DNA of 64,000 bases from CALBPI01 sp039821605 (lineage in GTDB: Bacteria > Pseudomonadota > Gammaproteobacteria > Steroidobacterales > Woeseiaceae). Positions 1 through 8,175 of the stretch are shown here, one piece after another. Both the position numbers and the translations under genes were made by a program. The notes under the pieces are model-generated. The model had not been told where the DNA came from and did no database searches. It saw nothing but the letters and a program-made list of their open reading frames with translations. Positions within the stretch are counted from its first letter, which is position 1; the number at the start of each line of letters is the position of its first letter. The stretch is from positions 558,001 to 622,000 of the forward strand of contig JBCBNV010000002.1 in NCBI GenBank assembly GCA_039821605.1, written 5' to 3'.

Positions 1-525
1 GAGCACGACATGATCTCGCCGTTTGAAGCCGGCCAGGTCCGCGAAGCCGACGGCAGGCGTCTCGTGTCCTACGGCGTGTCGAGCTACGGTTACGACGTGC
101 GCTGTGCGCCGGAATTCAAGGTCTTCACCAACGTGCACTCGACGATCGTCGACCCCAAGGAGTTCGACGACGCGAGTTTCGTCGACATGAACGACGACAC
201 CTGCATCATCCCGCCCAACTCGTTCGCGCTGGCGCGTACCGTTGAGTACTTCAGGATTCCGCGCAACGTGCTGACCGTATGTCTGGGCAAGTCGACCTAC
301 GCCCGCTGCGGCATCATCGTTAACGTAACCCCGCTCGAGCCCGAGTGGGAGGGTCACGTCACGCTCGAATTCTCGAACACCACGCCCTTGCCCGCACGCA
401 TCTACGCCAATGAGGGCGTCGCGCAAATGCTGTTCTTCGAGTCAGATGAAGATTGCGCCGTGTCTTACGCAGACCGGGGCGGCAAGTATCAGGGGCAGAC
501 GGGCGTCACCGTCCCGCGAGCCTGA
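1..525 (+). CDS. dcd: dCTP deaminase, 5' end cut by window
   Basis: Deaminates dCTP to dUTP, the main source of dUMP for thymidylate synthesis. The frame is open from base 1 (Glu-His-Asp then Met-Ile), and 174 residues are visible of the usual 188 or so, so about 14-17 N-terminal residues lie upstream. The Met at base 10 is internal. The nucleotide-binding/catalytic segment GKSTYARCG and the catalytic-Glu strand TLEFSNTTPLP are intact, as is the C-terminal lid SYADRGGKYQGQ that closes over the triphosphate. The sequence is of the 188-residue Dcd type common in non-enteric proteobacteria rather than the 193-residue E. coli type. It ends 6 bp from the converging purN. Confidence 0.95.
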   Translation, partial: EHDMISPFEAGQVREADGRRLVSYGVSSYGYDVRCAPEFKVFTNVHSTIVDPKEFDDASFVDMNDDTCIIPPNSFALARTVEYFRIPRNVLTVCLGKSTYARCGIIVNVTPLEPEWEGHVTLEFSNTTPLPARIYANEGVAQMLFFESDEDCAVSYADRGGKYQGQTGVTVPRA

Positions 526-531
526 CGCGCG

Positions 532-1200
532 TCAGGCGACAAGGCTGTCGGCGGTCACGCGTACGGGGCTGCAGAGCGGCACGCCGTCAAGGCGGACCAC
601 GTCGCCGTCGAGCCGCAGCCGCCCTTCGGCAAACCAGCGCGCCGCCATGGGATAGATCTGGTGTTCGAGTGCCTGCACGCGGGCGGTCAGGGACTCGGCC
701 GTATCGTCGCCGCGAACGCCGAGTTCCGCCTGCAGCACCGAAGGCCCGTCGTCGAGCTCCGCCGTGACGAAATGTACCGTCGTGCCGTGGACGGGGTCGC
801 CTGCGTCAAGGCAGCGCTGGTGGGTGTGCAGGCCCTTGTAGCGGGGCAGCAGCGCAGGGTGGATGTTGAGCATGCGCCCCGCGTAGTCGCTGACGAGCCG
901 GCCGCCGATGATGCGCATGAAACCCGCGAGGATGACGAGATCGGCGCCCGTGGCGTCGACGGCGTCGGCGAGACGGGCGTCGAACGCGCTCCTGTCTTCA
1001 CCCTTGTTCCGCGCGACGACCGTGGTGTCGATGCCGGCGTTCCTGGCGCGGGTGAGTCCGTAGGCCTCGGGCTTGTCGGAAATGACGTGTGACACACGGT
1101 AGGGGTTCACGGGCGAGCGCGCGCCGTCGATGAGCGCCTGCAGGTTGGTGCCACCGCCCGAAATCAGAACCGTGACGTCGCAGCGCGGGCCCGCGCTCAT
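532..1200 (-). CDS. purN: phosphoribosylglycinamide formyltransferase (PurN)
   Basis: Transfers formyl from 10-formyl-THF to GAR in step 3 of purine synthesis. It has 222 residues, the normal size. The phosphate-binding loop LISGGGTNLQALID is near residues 11-24, the catalytic Asn/His are in MLNIHPALLP, and the catalytic Asp is in the HFVTAELDDGP segment. The ATG overlaps the purM stop as ATGA (1197-1200), so the two purine genes are translationally coupled. The product of PurN is made upstream of the PurM step, and the pair is the standard purMN operon. Confidence 0.96.
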   Translation of the reverse strand: MSAGPRCDVTVLISGGGTNLQALIDGARSPVNPYRVSHVISDKPEAYGLTRARNAGIDTTVVARNKGEDRSAFDARLADAVDATGADLVILAGFMRIIGGRLVSDYAGRMLNIHPALLPRYKGLHTHQRCLDAGDPVHGTTVHFVTAELDDGPSVLQAELGVRGDDTAESLTARVQALEHQIYPMAARWFAEGRLRLDGDVVRLDGVPLCSPVRVTADSLVA

Positions 1201-2234
1201 GCGATGTGGACGCCGGGCCGCGGCACCACGCGGCCGATGTCATAGACCGCTTCGCCACTCGCTTCCAGCGTTGCTCGTGCGGCCGCCATGTCTTCGGTGC
1301 GTACGATGAGGCACATGCCGATGCCGCAATTGAAGGTGCGCCACATCTCGTCGTCGGCGATCCCGCCTTCCCGCTGCAACCAGTCGAACACCTCGGCTCG
1401 CGGCCAGGCAGCAGCATCGAGCTCGACACCAAGCCCGTCAGGCAACACGCGCGGCAGGTTTTCGGTGAGTCCGCCGCCCGTGATGTGGGCCAGCGCCAGC
1501 GGCCGGGCCTGCCCGAACAGCGCGAGCAGCGGCTTGACGTAAATGCGTGTGGGTGCAAGCAGGGCGTCGCCCAGGGTGCCGTCGGCCAGCGGCTGACCGA
1601 GATCGGCCGAGGCGCGATCGCGCACCGCGCGGATCAGCGAGTAGCCATTGGCGTGTGGCCCGCTCGAGGCAAGCCCGAGCACGCGGTCGCCGGCGCCGAC
1701 GCCACTGCCGTCGATGATGTCCGGGCGCGAGACGGCACCCACAGCGAAGCCCGCCAGGTCGTAGTCTCCGCCTTCGTACATGCCGGGCATCTCGGCTGTT
1801 TCACCGCCGATGAGCGCGCAGCCGGCCTGTTCGCAACCCGTGGCAATGCCGCCGATGACGTCGGCCGCGGCGCCGACATCGAGCTGGCCCGTGGCGTAGT
1901 AGTCCAGGAAGAACAGGGGTTCTGCACCCGTGACGACGATGTCATTGACGCACATGGCGACGAGGTCGATGCCAATGCTGTCGTGCCGGTCGAGCTCGCG
2001 CGCGAGCATGAGCTTGGTGCCCACACCGTCCGTGCCCGACACGAGCACAGGCTCGGGGAAGCGGGCCAGATCCAGCGCAAACAGGCCGCCGAACCCGCCA
2101 AGGCCCGTCAGTACGCCATCCCGGCGCGTTCGGGCCACCTGCCGGCCGATGCGCTCGACCAGCGCTGCGCCTGCGTCAATGTCGACGCCGGCGTCGCGGT
2201 AGGTCAGGCCGCGTTCACCTTCTGCCTCACTCAT
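1197..2234 (-). CDS. purM: phosphoribosylformylglycinamidine cyclo-ligase (AIR synthase, PurM)
   Basis: ATP-dependent ring closure of FGAM to AIR, step 5 of purine synthesis; cytoplasmic dimer. It has 345 residues, typical length. Visible family motifs are SGTDGVGTKLMLA near residue 65-77, the GGETAEMPGMY loop and the C-terminal HITGGGLTENLPR. It is the first gene of purM-purN. The upstream neighbour is divergent and only 22 bp away. A minus-strand -10 hexamer TATACT (2246-2241) lies six bases before the ATG, so the transcript would begin at or next to the A of the start codon; no Shine-Dalgarno sequence is present. Confidence 0.96.
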   Translation of the reverse strand: MSEAEGERGLTYRDAGVDIDAGAALVERIGRQVARTRRDGVLTGLGGFGGLFALDLARFPEPVLVSGTDGVGTKLMLARELDRHDSIGIDLVAMCVNDIVVTGAEPLFFLDYYATGQLDVGAAADVIGGIATGCEQAGCALIGGETAEMPGMYEGGDYDLAGFAVGAVSRPDIIDGSGVGAGDRVLGLASSGPHANGYSLIRAVRDRASADLGQPLADGTLGDALLAPTRIYVKPLLALFGQARPLALAHITGGGLTENLPRVLPDGLGVELDAAAWPRAEVFDWLQREGGIADDEMWRTFNCGIGMCLIVRTEDMAAARATLEASGEAVYDIGRVVPRPGVHIA

Positions 2235-2240
2235 GCGCGA

Positions 2241-2246
2241 AGTATA
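2241..2246 (-). promoter_or_regulatory. -10 element of purM promoter (leaderless layout)
   Basis: On the minus strand the hexamer reads TATACT, followed by six bases and then the purM ATG at 2234. Sigma-70 initiation about seven bases downstream would place the first nucleotide on the start codon. It overlaps the plus-strand -10 at 2245-2250. Confidence 0.55.
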
Positions 2247-2250
2247 TAAT
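2245..2250 (+). promoter_or_regulatory. -10 element TATAAT of the DUF2066 gene (leaderless layout)
   Basis: Perfect consensus TATAAT, then six bases (TAGCCG), then the ATG at 2257. The same spacing is seen on the opposite strand for purM. The 22-bp intergenic region therefore appears to serve two back-to-back start points. No clear -35 hexamer is seen, but it would lie inside purM. Confidence 0.55.
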
Positions 2251-2256
2251 TAGCCG

Positions 2257-3549
2257 ATGGGGTTAACGATGCGATTCTGGTTTGCGGGCCTGGCGGCCAT
2301 CCTTCTGCTGACGGCAACGCCGTCGGCGGCGGCACCCGTCGACCTGTTTAGAGCCGAAGTTCCATTCCTGCGCAACGTCGCGTCCACGCCTGGCGAGGCG
2401 CGCGAGCAGGCCTATGCGGCTGCACTCGACGCCGTGATCGCGCGCATTGTGCCGTTCGAATCGCGCGCGCAGGCGCAGGCCGTGTTCGAGCAGCCGGCGC
2501 AGTGGGTGCAGGGCTGGCGTGAAGGCGAGAACAACTCGCTGGTGGTGACCTTCGACGGCCGCGCGCTGACCAGCATGCTTCGGGCCCAGCGGATTCCCGT
2601 CTGGGGCGAGGAGCGACCGACCACCCTGGTATGGCTGGCCGTTGAGGACGGGCGCGGCAACCGTTTGCTGCTGGACAGCTTCGAACCGCCCGAGCCTGAG
2701 CCGGCGCCCGTCGCGGACACCCCACAGGTGCCGCTCGTCGAAGCCGGTGTGGCACCGTCCGGGCCCGCGTTGCCACCGACGGCCGCGTACGGCGCGGCCA
2801 TTGCCGACGCCGCCCAACGGTTTGGGATCCCGGTCATGCTGCCGCGCTATGACGAGTCAGACCTCGCGAGCGTGACCCCATCCGACATCTGGGGTGGCTT
2901 CAGCGATGTCATCGTTGCCGCGTCGGCGCGCTATGACGTCGAGAGCATCCTTATCGGTCGCGTGAACGCGCGCAATGCGTCGTCAATCCGCTGGACCTGG
3001 GTTTTCGGTGACAATGAATCCCGATTCGCGGGCGACGTCAACGTCGCGTTTGCGCGCGTCGGGGGCCGACTCATGTCCCAATTCGCATCGAGCCCCGAAG
3101 GCTCGGCCGACGTGCGCATCTCCGTCGTGGCTGTCGACGGCCTTGCGGACTACGCGCGACTGGTGAGCTTCCTGTCGGGGCGCAGTCTCGTGGAGGACGT
3201 CCGCGTGCTGGCCATGCGCGGTGACCACGTGCTCTTGTCCGTCGACGCGCTGGCAGGTCGCGAACGCCTGGCGCGGTTGCTCGAGGGCACGGTGCTCGAA
3301 CGCATCGAGCCGCCGCTGCGCGCCGTGCCGTTCGCGGGCCGTGCCGGTGGCGTGGTCCTGGGCCGTCCGGAGGCGCCCGTGACGCTCGGCGAAATCGCGA
3401 ATGCCATGCCACCGACAGTGACCGTGGGGCCAGACGACGGTGCGTCCCCCGAGTCCATCGTGACCGTACCTGGCATGCGGCCACCGCCGGCCTTCGAGGA
3501 GGCCGATCTGTTCTATCGGCTCAGGCCGGCGGGAGGCGTCGGGGACTAG
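2257..3549 (+). CDS. DUF2066 family secreted protein
   Basis: A 430-residue protein of the DUF2066 family, which commonly sits between purM and hda in gammaproteobacteria; its function is not established. A signal peptide begins near residue 5 (MRFWFAGLAAILLLTATPSAAAP), so the product is periplasmic or outer-membrane facing. The N-terminal half resembles the family's repeating domain of about 100 residues (RDNVASTPGE-like start, LVVTFDGRALTSMLRAQRIPVWG). A Pro/Glu-rich linker lies near residue 145-160. The ATG at 2257 is preferred because a TATAAT sits six bases upstream; an ATG at 2269 is the alternative. The next gene starts 2 bp after the stop. Confidence 0.85.
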   Translation: MGLTMRFWFAGLAAILLLTATPSAAAPVDLFRAEVPFLRNVASTPGEAREQAYAAALDAVIARIVPFESRAQAQAVFEQPAQWVQGWREGENNSLVVTFDGRALTSMLRAQRIPVWGEERPTTLVWLAVEDGRGNRLLLDSFEPPEPEPAPVADTPQVPLVEAGVAPSGPALPPTAAYGAAIADAAQRFGIPVMLPRYDESDLASVTPSDIWGGFSDVIVAASARYDVESILIGRVNARNASSIRWTWVFGDNESRFAGDVNVAFARVGGRLMSQFASSPEGSADVRISVVAVDGLADYARLVSFLSGRSLVEDVRVLAMRGDHVLLSVDALAGRERLARLLEGTVLERIEPPLRAVPFAGRAGGVVLGRPEAPVTLGEIANAMPPTVTVGPDDGASPESIVTVPGMRPPPAFEEADLFYRLRPAGGVGD

Positions 3550-3551
3550 GC

Positions 3552-4124
3552 GTGCTGCGCTGGATTCCCAACCTGATTTCGCTGGCGCGCATTGCGCTGG
3601 TGCCGATGGTGGTGGCCTCCATCGCGAGCGAGCGCTTTACGCTCGGCGTGAGCCTGTTTTTCGTTGCAGGTTTTTCTGACGGCATCGATGGCTGGCTGGC
3701 GCGTCGTTTCGACTGGCGCACCCAGATCGGGGCCATCCTAGATCCGATTGCCGACAAGCTGTTGCTCATCGGGACGTTCATCGTCATGGCACTCGTTGGC
3801 GTGGCGCCCTGGTGGCTGGCGGCGCTGGTCGTGCTGCGTGATCTGACCATCATGGGCGGCGCGATTGCCTACCACTTTCTCTACGGTGATCTCGAGGGCA
3901 AGCCCAGCCTCGTGAGCAAGCTCAATACCGTGCTCATGTTGGCCTATGTTTTCCTGGCACTGCTCGACGCGGCCTATCCCGGCCTTCTACCGGGTGTCTT
4001 GTCGGAAACACTGGCACCGCTCGTGCTGCCGGGACTTATGTTCGCGCTCATCACGACGATGCTCGTGAGTACGATCGGTTACATGATGGAGTGGACGCGC
4101 CGGGCCCGGGAGCACAAGGCATGA
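3552..4124 (+). CDS. CDP-alcohol phosphatidyltransferase (PgsA-like)
   Basis: Membrane enzyme that would transfer a phosphatidyl group from CDP-diacylglycerol to an alcohol, most likely glycerol-3-phosphate. The 190 residues contain the full family signature D-x2-DG-x2-AR-x8-G-x3-D-x3-D (DGIDGWLARRFDWRTQIGAILDPIADK, split here around residues 40-65) and about five hydrophobic segments. It starts with GTG two bases after the DUF2066 stop and its own stop overlaps the next ATG, so it is in an operon. The exact acceptor alcohol cannot be read from sequence; a second family member, pssA, lies at 10661. Confidence 0.88.
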   Translation: MLRWIPNLISLARIALVPMVVASIASERFTLGVSLFFVAGFSDGIDGWLARRFDWRTQIGAILDPIADKLLLIGTFIVMALVGVAPWWLAALVVLRDLTIMGGAIAYHFLYGDLEGKPSLVSKLNTVLMLAYVFLALLDAAYPGLLPGVLSETLAPLVLPGLMFALITTMLVSTIGYMMEWTRRAREHKA

Positions 4125-5218
4125 CCAACGACCAGAAATTGCTCACGCTGGGTGCTCTGGGCGCTACAGGCTATCTCCTGTATCTGCTCGCGCCCGTGCT
4201 GACGCCGTTCGTGGCGGCGGGGCTCCTCGCCTACATCGGCGATCCGCTGGCAGACCGTCTGCAGAAAATGCGGCTGCCCCGTTCGCTGGCGGTGCTCGTG
4301 GTGTTCCTGCTCACGTTCGTCGTTTTGGGCGGACTCGTGTTGCTGCTGATCCCGCTCGTCAACTCGCAGATCGGCGCACTGCTCGAAGTGTTGCCCCGCT
4401 ATGTCGAGCTGATTGAGAATCAGGTTTGGCCGCACGTGGCGGGTTTGCTTGGTGACGGCAGCGACGACGCCGATATCGGGCTTGCCGCGCTGATCGAGCG
4501 CTATGGTGCCGACGCCGCGAGCCTCGGGGGCACGCTGCTGAGCCAGTTGACCCGCTCGGGCGGCGCGCTGCTCACGGGTATCATCAACCTGTTCCTGATC
4601 CCGGTGCTGACGTTCTACCTGTTGCGCGACTGGGACCTCATCATTGCGCGGCTGGGCGCGCTCGTGCCCGCGCGCAATCGCGAGGCCGTGTTCACGCTGG
4701 CACGCGAGACCGACGAAACGCTGGGCGCGTTTCTGCGGGGACAGCTGCTCGTCATGTTCGGGCTGGCCGTCATGTACTCGGGTGGCCTCATGCTCATCGG
4801 GCTCAAGTTCGCGCTGGCCATCGGCGTCGTGGCGGGGCTTGTGAGTTTTGTGCCCTACCTCGGCTTCATTTTCGGCATCGGACTGGCGAGCATCACAGCG
4901 ATCAACTCGCCCGACGGCGGCGGCCTGCTGCAACTCGGGCTCGTTGTGGTCGTATTCTCCGTGGCGCAGTTCATCGAGGGCTCCGTGCTGACGCCAAAGC
5001 TCGTGGGCGACCGCATTGGCTTACACCCCGTGCTCGTCATCTTCGCCGTGATGGCGTTCGGTCTGTTGTTCGGTTTCTTCGGTGTCTTGCTGGCCCTGCC
5101 CGCGGCGGCCGCCATCGCCGTGTTCGTGCGCTTCGCCTACAACCGCTATCTGCGTGAACACCCCGAGGCCGAGTCGTTTCTTGAGGCGCGCGAGCCCAGG
5201 CAGCGCGATGACGCCTGA
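4121..5218 (+). CDS. AI-2E family membrane transporter (PerM/YhhT type)
   Basis: Multi-pass inner-membrane protein of the AI-2E exporter/PerM family, 365 residues, with about seven to eight hydrophobic stretches and the family-typical segments VPYLGFIFGIGLA, IEGSVLTPKLVGDRIGLHPV and FGFFGVLLALPAAAA. Members are linked to export of small molecules or Na+/H+ exchange; the substrate here is unknown. The ATG at 4121 overlaps the preceding stop as ATGA. An in-frame ATG at 4091 would extend it into the upstream gene and is less likely. It overlaps hda by 11 bp, the same partner order seen in many gammaproteobacteria. Confidence 0.9.
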   Translation: MTNDQKLLTLGALGATGYLLYLLAPVLTPFVAAGLLAYIGDPLADRLQKMRLPRSLAVLVVFLLTFVVLGGLVLLLIPLVNSQIGALLEVLPRYVELIENQVWPHVAGLLGDGSDDADIGLAALIERYGADAASLGGTLLSQLTRSGGALLTGIINLFLIPVLTFYLLRDWDLIIARLGALVPARNREAVFTLARETDETLGAFLRGQLLVMFGLAVMYSGGLMLIGLKFALAIGVVAGLVSFVPYLGFIFGIGLASITAINSPDGGGLLQLGLVVVVFSVAQFIEGSVLTPKLVGDRIGLHPVLVIFAVMAFGLLFGFFGVLLALPAAAAIAVFVRFAYNRYLREHPEAESFLEAREPRQRDDA

Positions 5219-5897
5219 AGCCACGGGCCAGCTGCCGCTCGACATCGGTCTCGACGTCGAAGCCCGCTTCGATACGTTTTACGATGGACCCAATGGTGCC
5301 GCCGTGGCTGCGTTGAACGCGCCCGTGGCGCCCGGTGTCTGGCTGTCGGGCGCACGCGGCAGCGGCCGCAGCCATCTGCTGCAGGCCGCTGTGGCGGCGC
5401 AACCGGCCGGTCACGCGCTGTATCTGCCATTGCGTATGCGGCTGCCCGCGAGCGCTGTCGACGGATTGCCCGCTGAGGCGATCATCTGTCTCGACGACAT
5501 CGAGACGATTGCGGGTGACGAGGACTGGGAACGCGCACTGGTGGTTCTCTATGAGCGCGTGCTCGCGCAGAACGGGCGGCTCATCATCAGCGCCCCCGCG
5601 CGACCCGTCGACGCGGGCTTCGACCTCGCCGATCTCGAAAGCCGCCTGAGTGCGTTGTCGTCGTATCGATTGCAGCCGCCCGACGATGCGGGCCAGCTTG
5701 AGGCACTCAAGATGCGAGCCGAGGCGCGCGGCTTGCGCTTACCCGACGAGACGGCGCGCTATCTCGCGCTGCGCCTGCCGCGCGATCTTGCCGTCCTGTT
5801 CGAATGGCTGCAGCTACTCGACGCGCGCTCACTGGCCGCGAATCGGCGCCTGACGGTGCCGTTCGTTCGCGATGTGTTGCGCGCCGAGGGGGTGTGA
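5208..5897 (+). CDS. hda: DnaA regulatory inactivator Hda
   Basis: DnaA-like AAA+ protein that, bound to the DNA-loaded beta clamp, stimulates hydrolysis of DnaA-bound ATP to stop re-initiation. The predicted 229 residues begin MTPEATGQLPLDI: residues 8-13 (QLPLDI) form the clamp-binding motif, which argues for this ATG rather than an upstream in-frame start. A P-loop variant SGARGSGRSHLL and a Walker B region IICLDDIETIAGD follow. It overlaps the AI-2E gene by 11 bp and lacks the DNA-binding domain IV of full-length DnaA, as expected for Hda. Confidence 0.93.
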   Translation: MTPEATGQLPLDIGLDVEARFDTFYDGPNGAAVAALNAPVAPGVWLSGARGSGRSHLLQAAVAAQPAGHALYLPLRMRLPASAVDGLPAEAIICLDDIETIAGDEDWERALVVLYERVLAQNGRLIISAPARPVDAGFDLADLESRLSALSSYRLQPPDDAGQLEALKMRAEARGLRLPDETARYLALRLPRDLAVLFEWLQLLDARSLAANRRLTVPFVRDVLRAEGV

Positions 5898-5900
5898 CGC

Positions 5901-6260
5901 CTAAGCAGCGTCATCGCGCGGTGGCGCGGGCAGTGTACGAACCGCAGGAATGATGGCGAAGAATGCCGCCAGGCTCATGCCCGCCAGCACATAGGCAAAC
6001 CCGGCCGCGCCTGGGTTCGCAATGGCGTCCATGAAGCCCACCGAGGCGTAGCCTATGGTGGCCAGCAGCGCCAGCAGCCAGGCGTTGCGCGTCGGGGCCA
6101 GCAGGCCCGGCAACAGGGCGGCGAACGGCGCGAGCACCACGGGCCAGGCCCACCACGCCAGCGAGGCACGGGCCTGCCACAGCCAGACAAGCGTCATGAG
6201 TGCCAGCAGCAACCAGCCGCCGAGCCCGATGCGGCGCCGCGCTTCGAGCGTCCCCGTCAT
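5901..6260 (-). CDS. DUF2069 membrane protein
   Basis: A 119-residue protein with four hydrophobic segments, matching the small DUF2069 inner-membrane family that sits beside wrbA-type genes in gammaproteobacteria. No function is known. Its ATG overlaps the stop of the upstream flavoprotein gene as ATGA, so both are made from one message. It ends 3 bp from the converging hda. Confidence 0.8.
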   Translation of the reverse strand: MTGTLEARRRIGLGGWLLLALMTLVWLWQARASLAWWAWPVVLAPFAALLPGLLAPTRNAWLLALLATIGYASVGFMDAIANPGAAGFAYVLAGMSLAAFFAIIPAVRTLPAPPRDDAA

Positions 6261-6853
6261 TTGCGGGCGAGGCGGTGGGCGATGTCGGCGATGCGGGCGC
6301 CAAACGCGTGTGCGATGTTGGCCTCGTCCGCGTCAAGCACACCCGCGCCGTCGTCACCCGCCACCTGGGTCGGGCCGTATGGCGTGCCGCCGCGTGTTGT
6401 CGTCGACAGCGCTTTCTCACTGTAGGGCACACCACACCAGATCATGCCGTGGTGGAGGAGCGGGATGGCCATGGTGATGAGCGTGGATTCCTGGCCTCCG
6501 TGCATCGAGTTGCTCGACGTGAACACGCCGCAGGGTTTGCCGGCCAGTGCGCCCGACAGCCACTCGCCACTGGTGCCGTCGAGGAAGTACTTCACGGGTG
6601 CGGCCATGTTGCCGAATCGCGTCGGACTGCCGAGCACGAGGCCTGCGCACTCCGCAAGATCGTCCCGACTGACGTAGGGCGGACCATCCTCGGGCACTGC
6701 CGGTTCGGACGCCTCGCTCTTGGCGGAAACGCCCGGAACGGTGCGCAAGCGCGCCTCGGCAACGCCGCTCGCGTCGACGCCGCGGCAGATCTCGCGCGCC
6801 AGCGCCTCGGTGGAACCGTGCAGCGAATAGTAAAGAACGAGAATGTCCTGCAT
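6257..6853 (-). CDS. wrbA: NAD(P)H:quinone oxidoreductase, WrbA-type flavoprotein
   Basis: Flavodoxin-like FMN enzyme that reduces quinones by two electrons and limits redox cycling. It has 198 residues. Residues 1-15 give the FMN phosphate loop (VLYYSLHGSTEALA). The segments GSPTRFGNMAAPVKYFLDGT and KPCGVFTSSNSMHGGQESTL are hallmark WrbA loops around the isoalloxazine ring. A minus-strand CATACT (6886-6881) is a plausible -10 giving a leader of about 20 bases. It is coupled to DUF2069 downstream. Confidence 0.9.
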   Translation of the reverse strand: MQDILVLYYSLHGSTEALAREICRGVDASGVAEARLRTVPGVSAKSEASEPAVPEDGPPYVSRDDLAECAGLVLGSPTRFGNMAAPVKYFLDGTSGEWLSGALAGKPCGVFTSSNSMHGGQESTLITMAIPLLHHGMIWCGVPYSEKALSTTTRGGTPYGPTQVAGDDGAGVLDADEANIAHAFGARIADIAHRLARK

Positions 6854-6922
6854 GTCTCGGTGCCTGAATCGGGGCGCGCCAGTATGCCAGTTCGCCGCGC
6901 GCTTGGCAGGCGGCCTTCTGGC

Positions 6923-6952
6923 TTGACTGCCCAGTCAGGCGCTTGCTAGCGT
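6923..6952 (+). promoter_or_regulatory. candidate sigma-70 promoter of the DUF4398 lipoprotein
   Basis: TTGACT (6923-6928), an 18-base spacer and TAGCGT (6947-6952), leaving only about three bases of leader before the ATG at 6962. The -35 is a good match and the -10 is moderate. Confidence 0.4.
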
Positions 6953-6961
6953 TTGCGGATT

Positions 6962-7288
6962 ATGCGTGTGCACCGCCTCTTACTGTGCCTCTGCGCAGCC
7001 GGCATTCTCGCCGCCTGCACGAGCGCGTCGCCGCCTGTTCAGGAGATGTCTGACGCGCGTCTGGCGATAGCGGCTGCGCAGGAAGTCGATGCGGCCAAGC
7101 ACGCGCCCACGCAGTTCGTCGAAGCCAAGCTGCTGCTCAAGAGTGCTGAGAGCAATCTCGAGCGCCGTGCCTATGCGGCGGCCCGGCGCGACGCAGGCCT
7201 GGCCAAGCAGCTCGCTACCGAGGCGCGCGAAGCGTCCGAGCGCCAGCGCACCGGGCCCAACCGGGAACAACCGGTTCCCATCAAGTAG
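6962..7288 (+). CDS. small lipoprotein with DUF4398-type helical domain
   Basis: A 108-residue predicted lipoprotein. The ATG at 6962 gives a compact signal sequence ending in the lipobox LAAC, with Cys near residue 19. The mature part is a helical Ala/Lys/Glu-rich segment (DARLAIAAAQEVDAAKHAPTQ then AEAKLLLKSAES-like heptads) as in DUF4398 proteins, which are thought to be periplasmic coiled-coil lipoproteins near OmpA-type partners. No OmpA-like gene is adjacent here. A TTG nine bases upstream is in frame but lacks support. Confidence 0.75.
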   Translation: MRVHRLLLCLCAAGILAACTSASPPVQEMSDARLAIAAAQEVDAAKHAPTQFVEAKLLLKSAESNLERRAYAAARRDAGLAKQLATEAREASERQRTGPNREQPVPIK

Positions 7289-7303
7289 GCCGCTGAGCGC
7301 ATC

Positions 7304-7585
7304 GTGTCCACCATTGCACGCCGCTTTCACCTGGCCGGCAAGGTCCAGGGCGTGTTCTTTCGTGCCAGTGCGCGCGATGTGGCCCGGTCTCTGGGCTTAC
7401 GCGGCCACGCCATCAACCTGCGCGATGGCCGGGTCGAGGTCCTCGCCGTGGGCGAGCCCGAGAAGATCTCCGAGCTGGAGTCCTGGCTCTGGCAAGGCTC
7501 GCCCCTGAGCCGCGTCGAAGCGATCACCGCCGAAGAAGTGACATTGCCCGAGTTGCCCGCCGACTTCACGACGGGTCACCGCTAA
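7304..7585 (+). CDS. acyP: acylphosphatase
   Basis: Small (93 residues) alpha/beta sandwich enzyme hydrolysing acyl phosphates such as carbamoyl phosphate. The catalytic loop KVQGVFFRASARD (about residues 15-27) carries the substrate-binding Arg, and the conserved Asn lies in GHAINLRDGRVEV. It starts with GTG, 15 bp after the lipoprotein stop. It converges on the lytic transglycosylase gene. Confidence 0.92.
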   Translation: MSTIARRFHLAGKVQGVFFRASARDVARSLGLRGHAINLRDGRVEVLAVGEPEKISELESWLWQGSPLSRVEAITAEEVTLPELPADFTTGHR

Positions 7586-7591
7586 GCGCGG

Positions 7592-8161
7592 CTACTGCCG
7601 GCGCCAGCGTGTGCGCAGGCGTTCCAGGACCTTCGATGAGTACTTGCGGCTGCCGAGGCTGCCGTTGTAGCGCGCCAGCGCCCGATGCAGGTCGCCGCGC
7701 TCCCGATCGTAGTAGTGGCGCAGTATCGTGCAGCCCATCCGAAGGTTGGTGTCGATGTCGAAGAGGCTATCGTCGGGCCGCCCGATCTCATCTAGCCAGA
7801 ACGGCATCACCTGCATGAGGCCGCGCGCGCCCGCGTAGGAGATGGCGTAGTGGTCGAAGTTGCTCTCGATGTCGATGACGGCAAGCACGAGCTCGGGTGG
7901 CAGATCCACGCGCTGGGCCTCACGGTGCACGCCGCGCAGGATACGGATGCGCTCTTCGGGATCGGGTACGCGTTTGCCCAGCCGCGTCGACATGTCCTTG
8001 AGCCAGACTTCAGCGTCGAAACGGTCGTCGAAGGTGTCTGCTGTCAGCGCGGCCTCACGCAGCGCCGCCGCCAGGGCCGGATCGGGCTCGGCGGGTTTGG
8101 CGCTGTGTGCGGCGGAGGCCAGCAACACCGCGACGCACAAGAGTGTGACTCGGAGACACAT
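7592..8161 (-). CDS. lytic murein transglycosylase, SLT domain
   Basis: Periplasmic enzyme cleaving the MurNAc-GlcNAc bond of peptidoglycan. It has 189 residues: a signal peptide at 1-20 (ending AAHSA), a helical linker, then an SLT domain whose catalytic Glu is residue 99 in AVIDIESNFDHY, followed by the SLT signature YAGARGLMQVMPFW. It is short for the family and has no extra binding module. The start codon lies just inside the intergenic gap with proS; a CATAAT box (minus strand 8175-8170) sits eight bases before the ATG. Confidence 0.9.
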   Translation of the reverse strand: MCLRVTLLCVAVLLASAAHSAKPAEPDPALAAALREAALTADTFDDRFDAEVWLKDMSTRLGKRVPDPEERIRILRGVHREAQRVDLPPELVLAVIDIESNFDHYAISYAGARGLMQVMPFWLDEIGRPDDSLFDIDTNLRMGCTILRHYYDRERGDLHRALARYNGSLGSRKYSSKVLERLRTRWRRQ

Positions 8162-8169
8162 CCCCCGAG

Positions 8170-8175
8170 ATTATG
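8170..8175 (-). promoter_or_regulatory. -10 element of the lytic transglycosylase gene (near-leaderless)
   Basis: Minus-strand CATAAT preceded by TGA (an extended -10 like TGACATAAT), with eight bases to the ATG at 8161, implying a leader of about two bases. It lies next to the proS stop codon at 8176-8178. Confidence 0.45.

Noticed and set aside
6854..6961. tRNA or small RNA between wrbA and the lipoprotein
   Set aside because: No cloverleaf or terminator hairpin could be drawn; the gap is explained by two divergent promoters.
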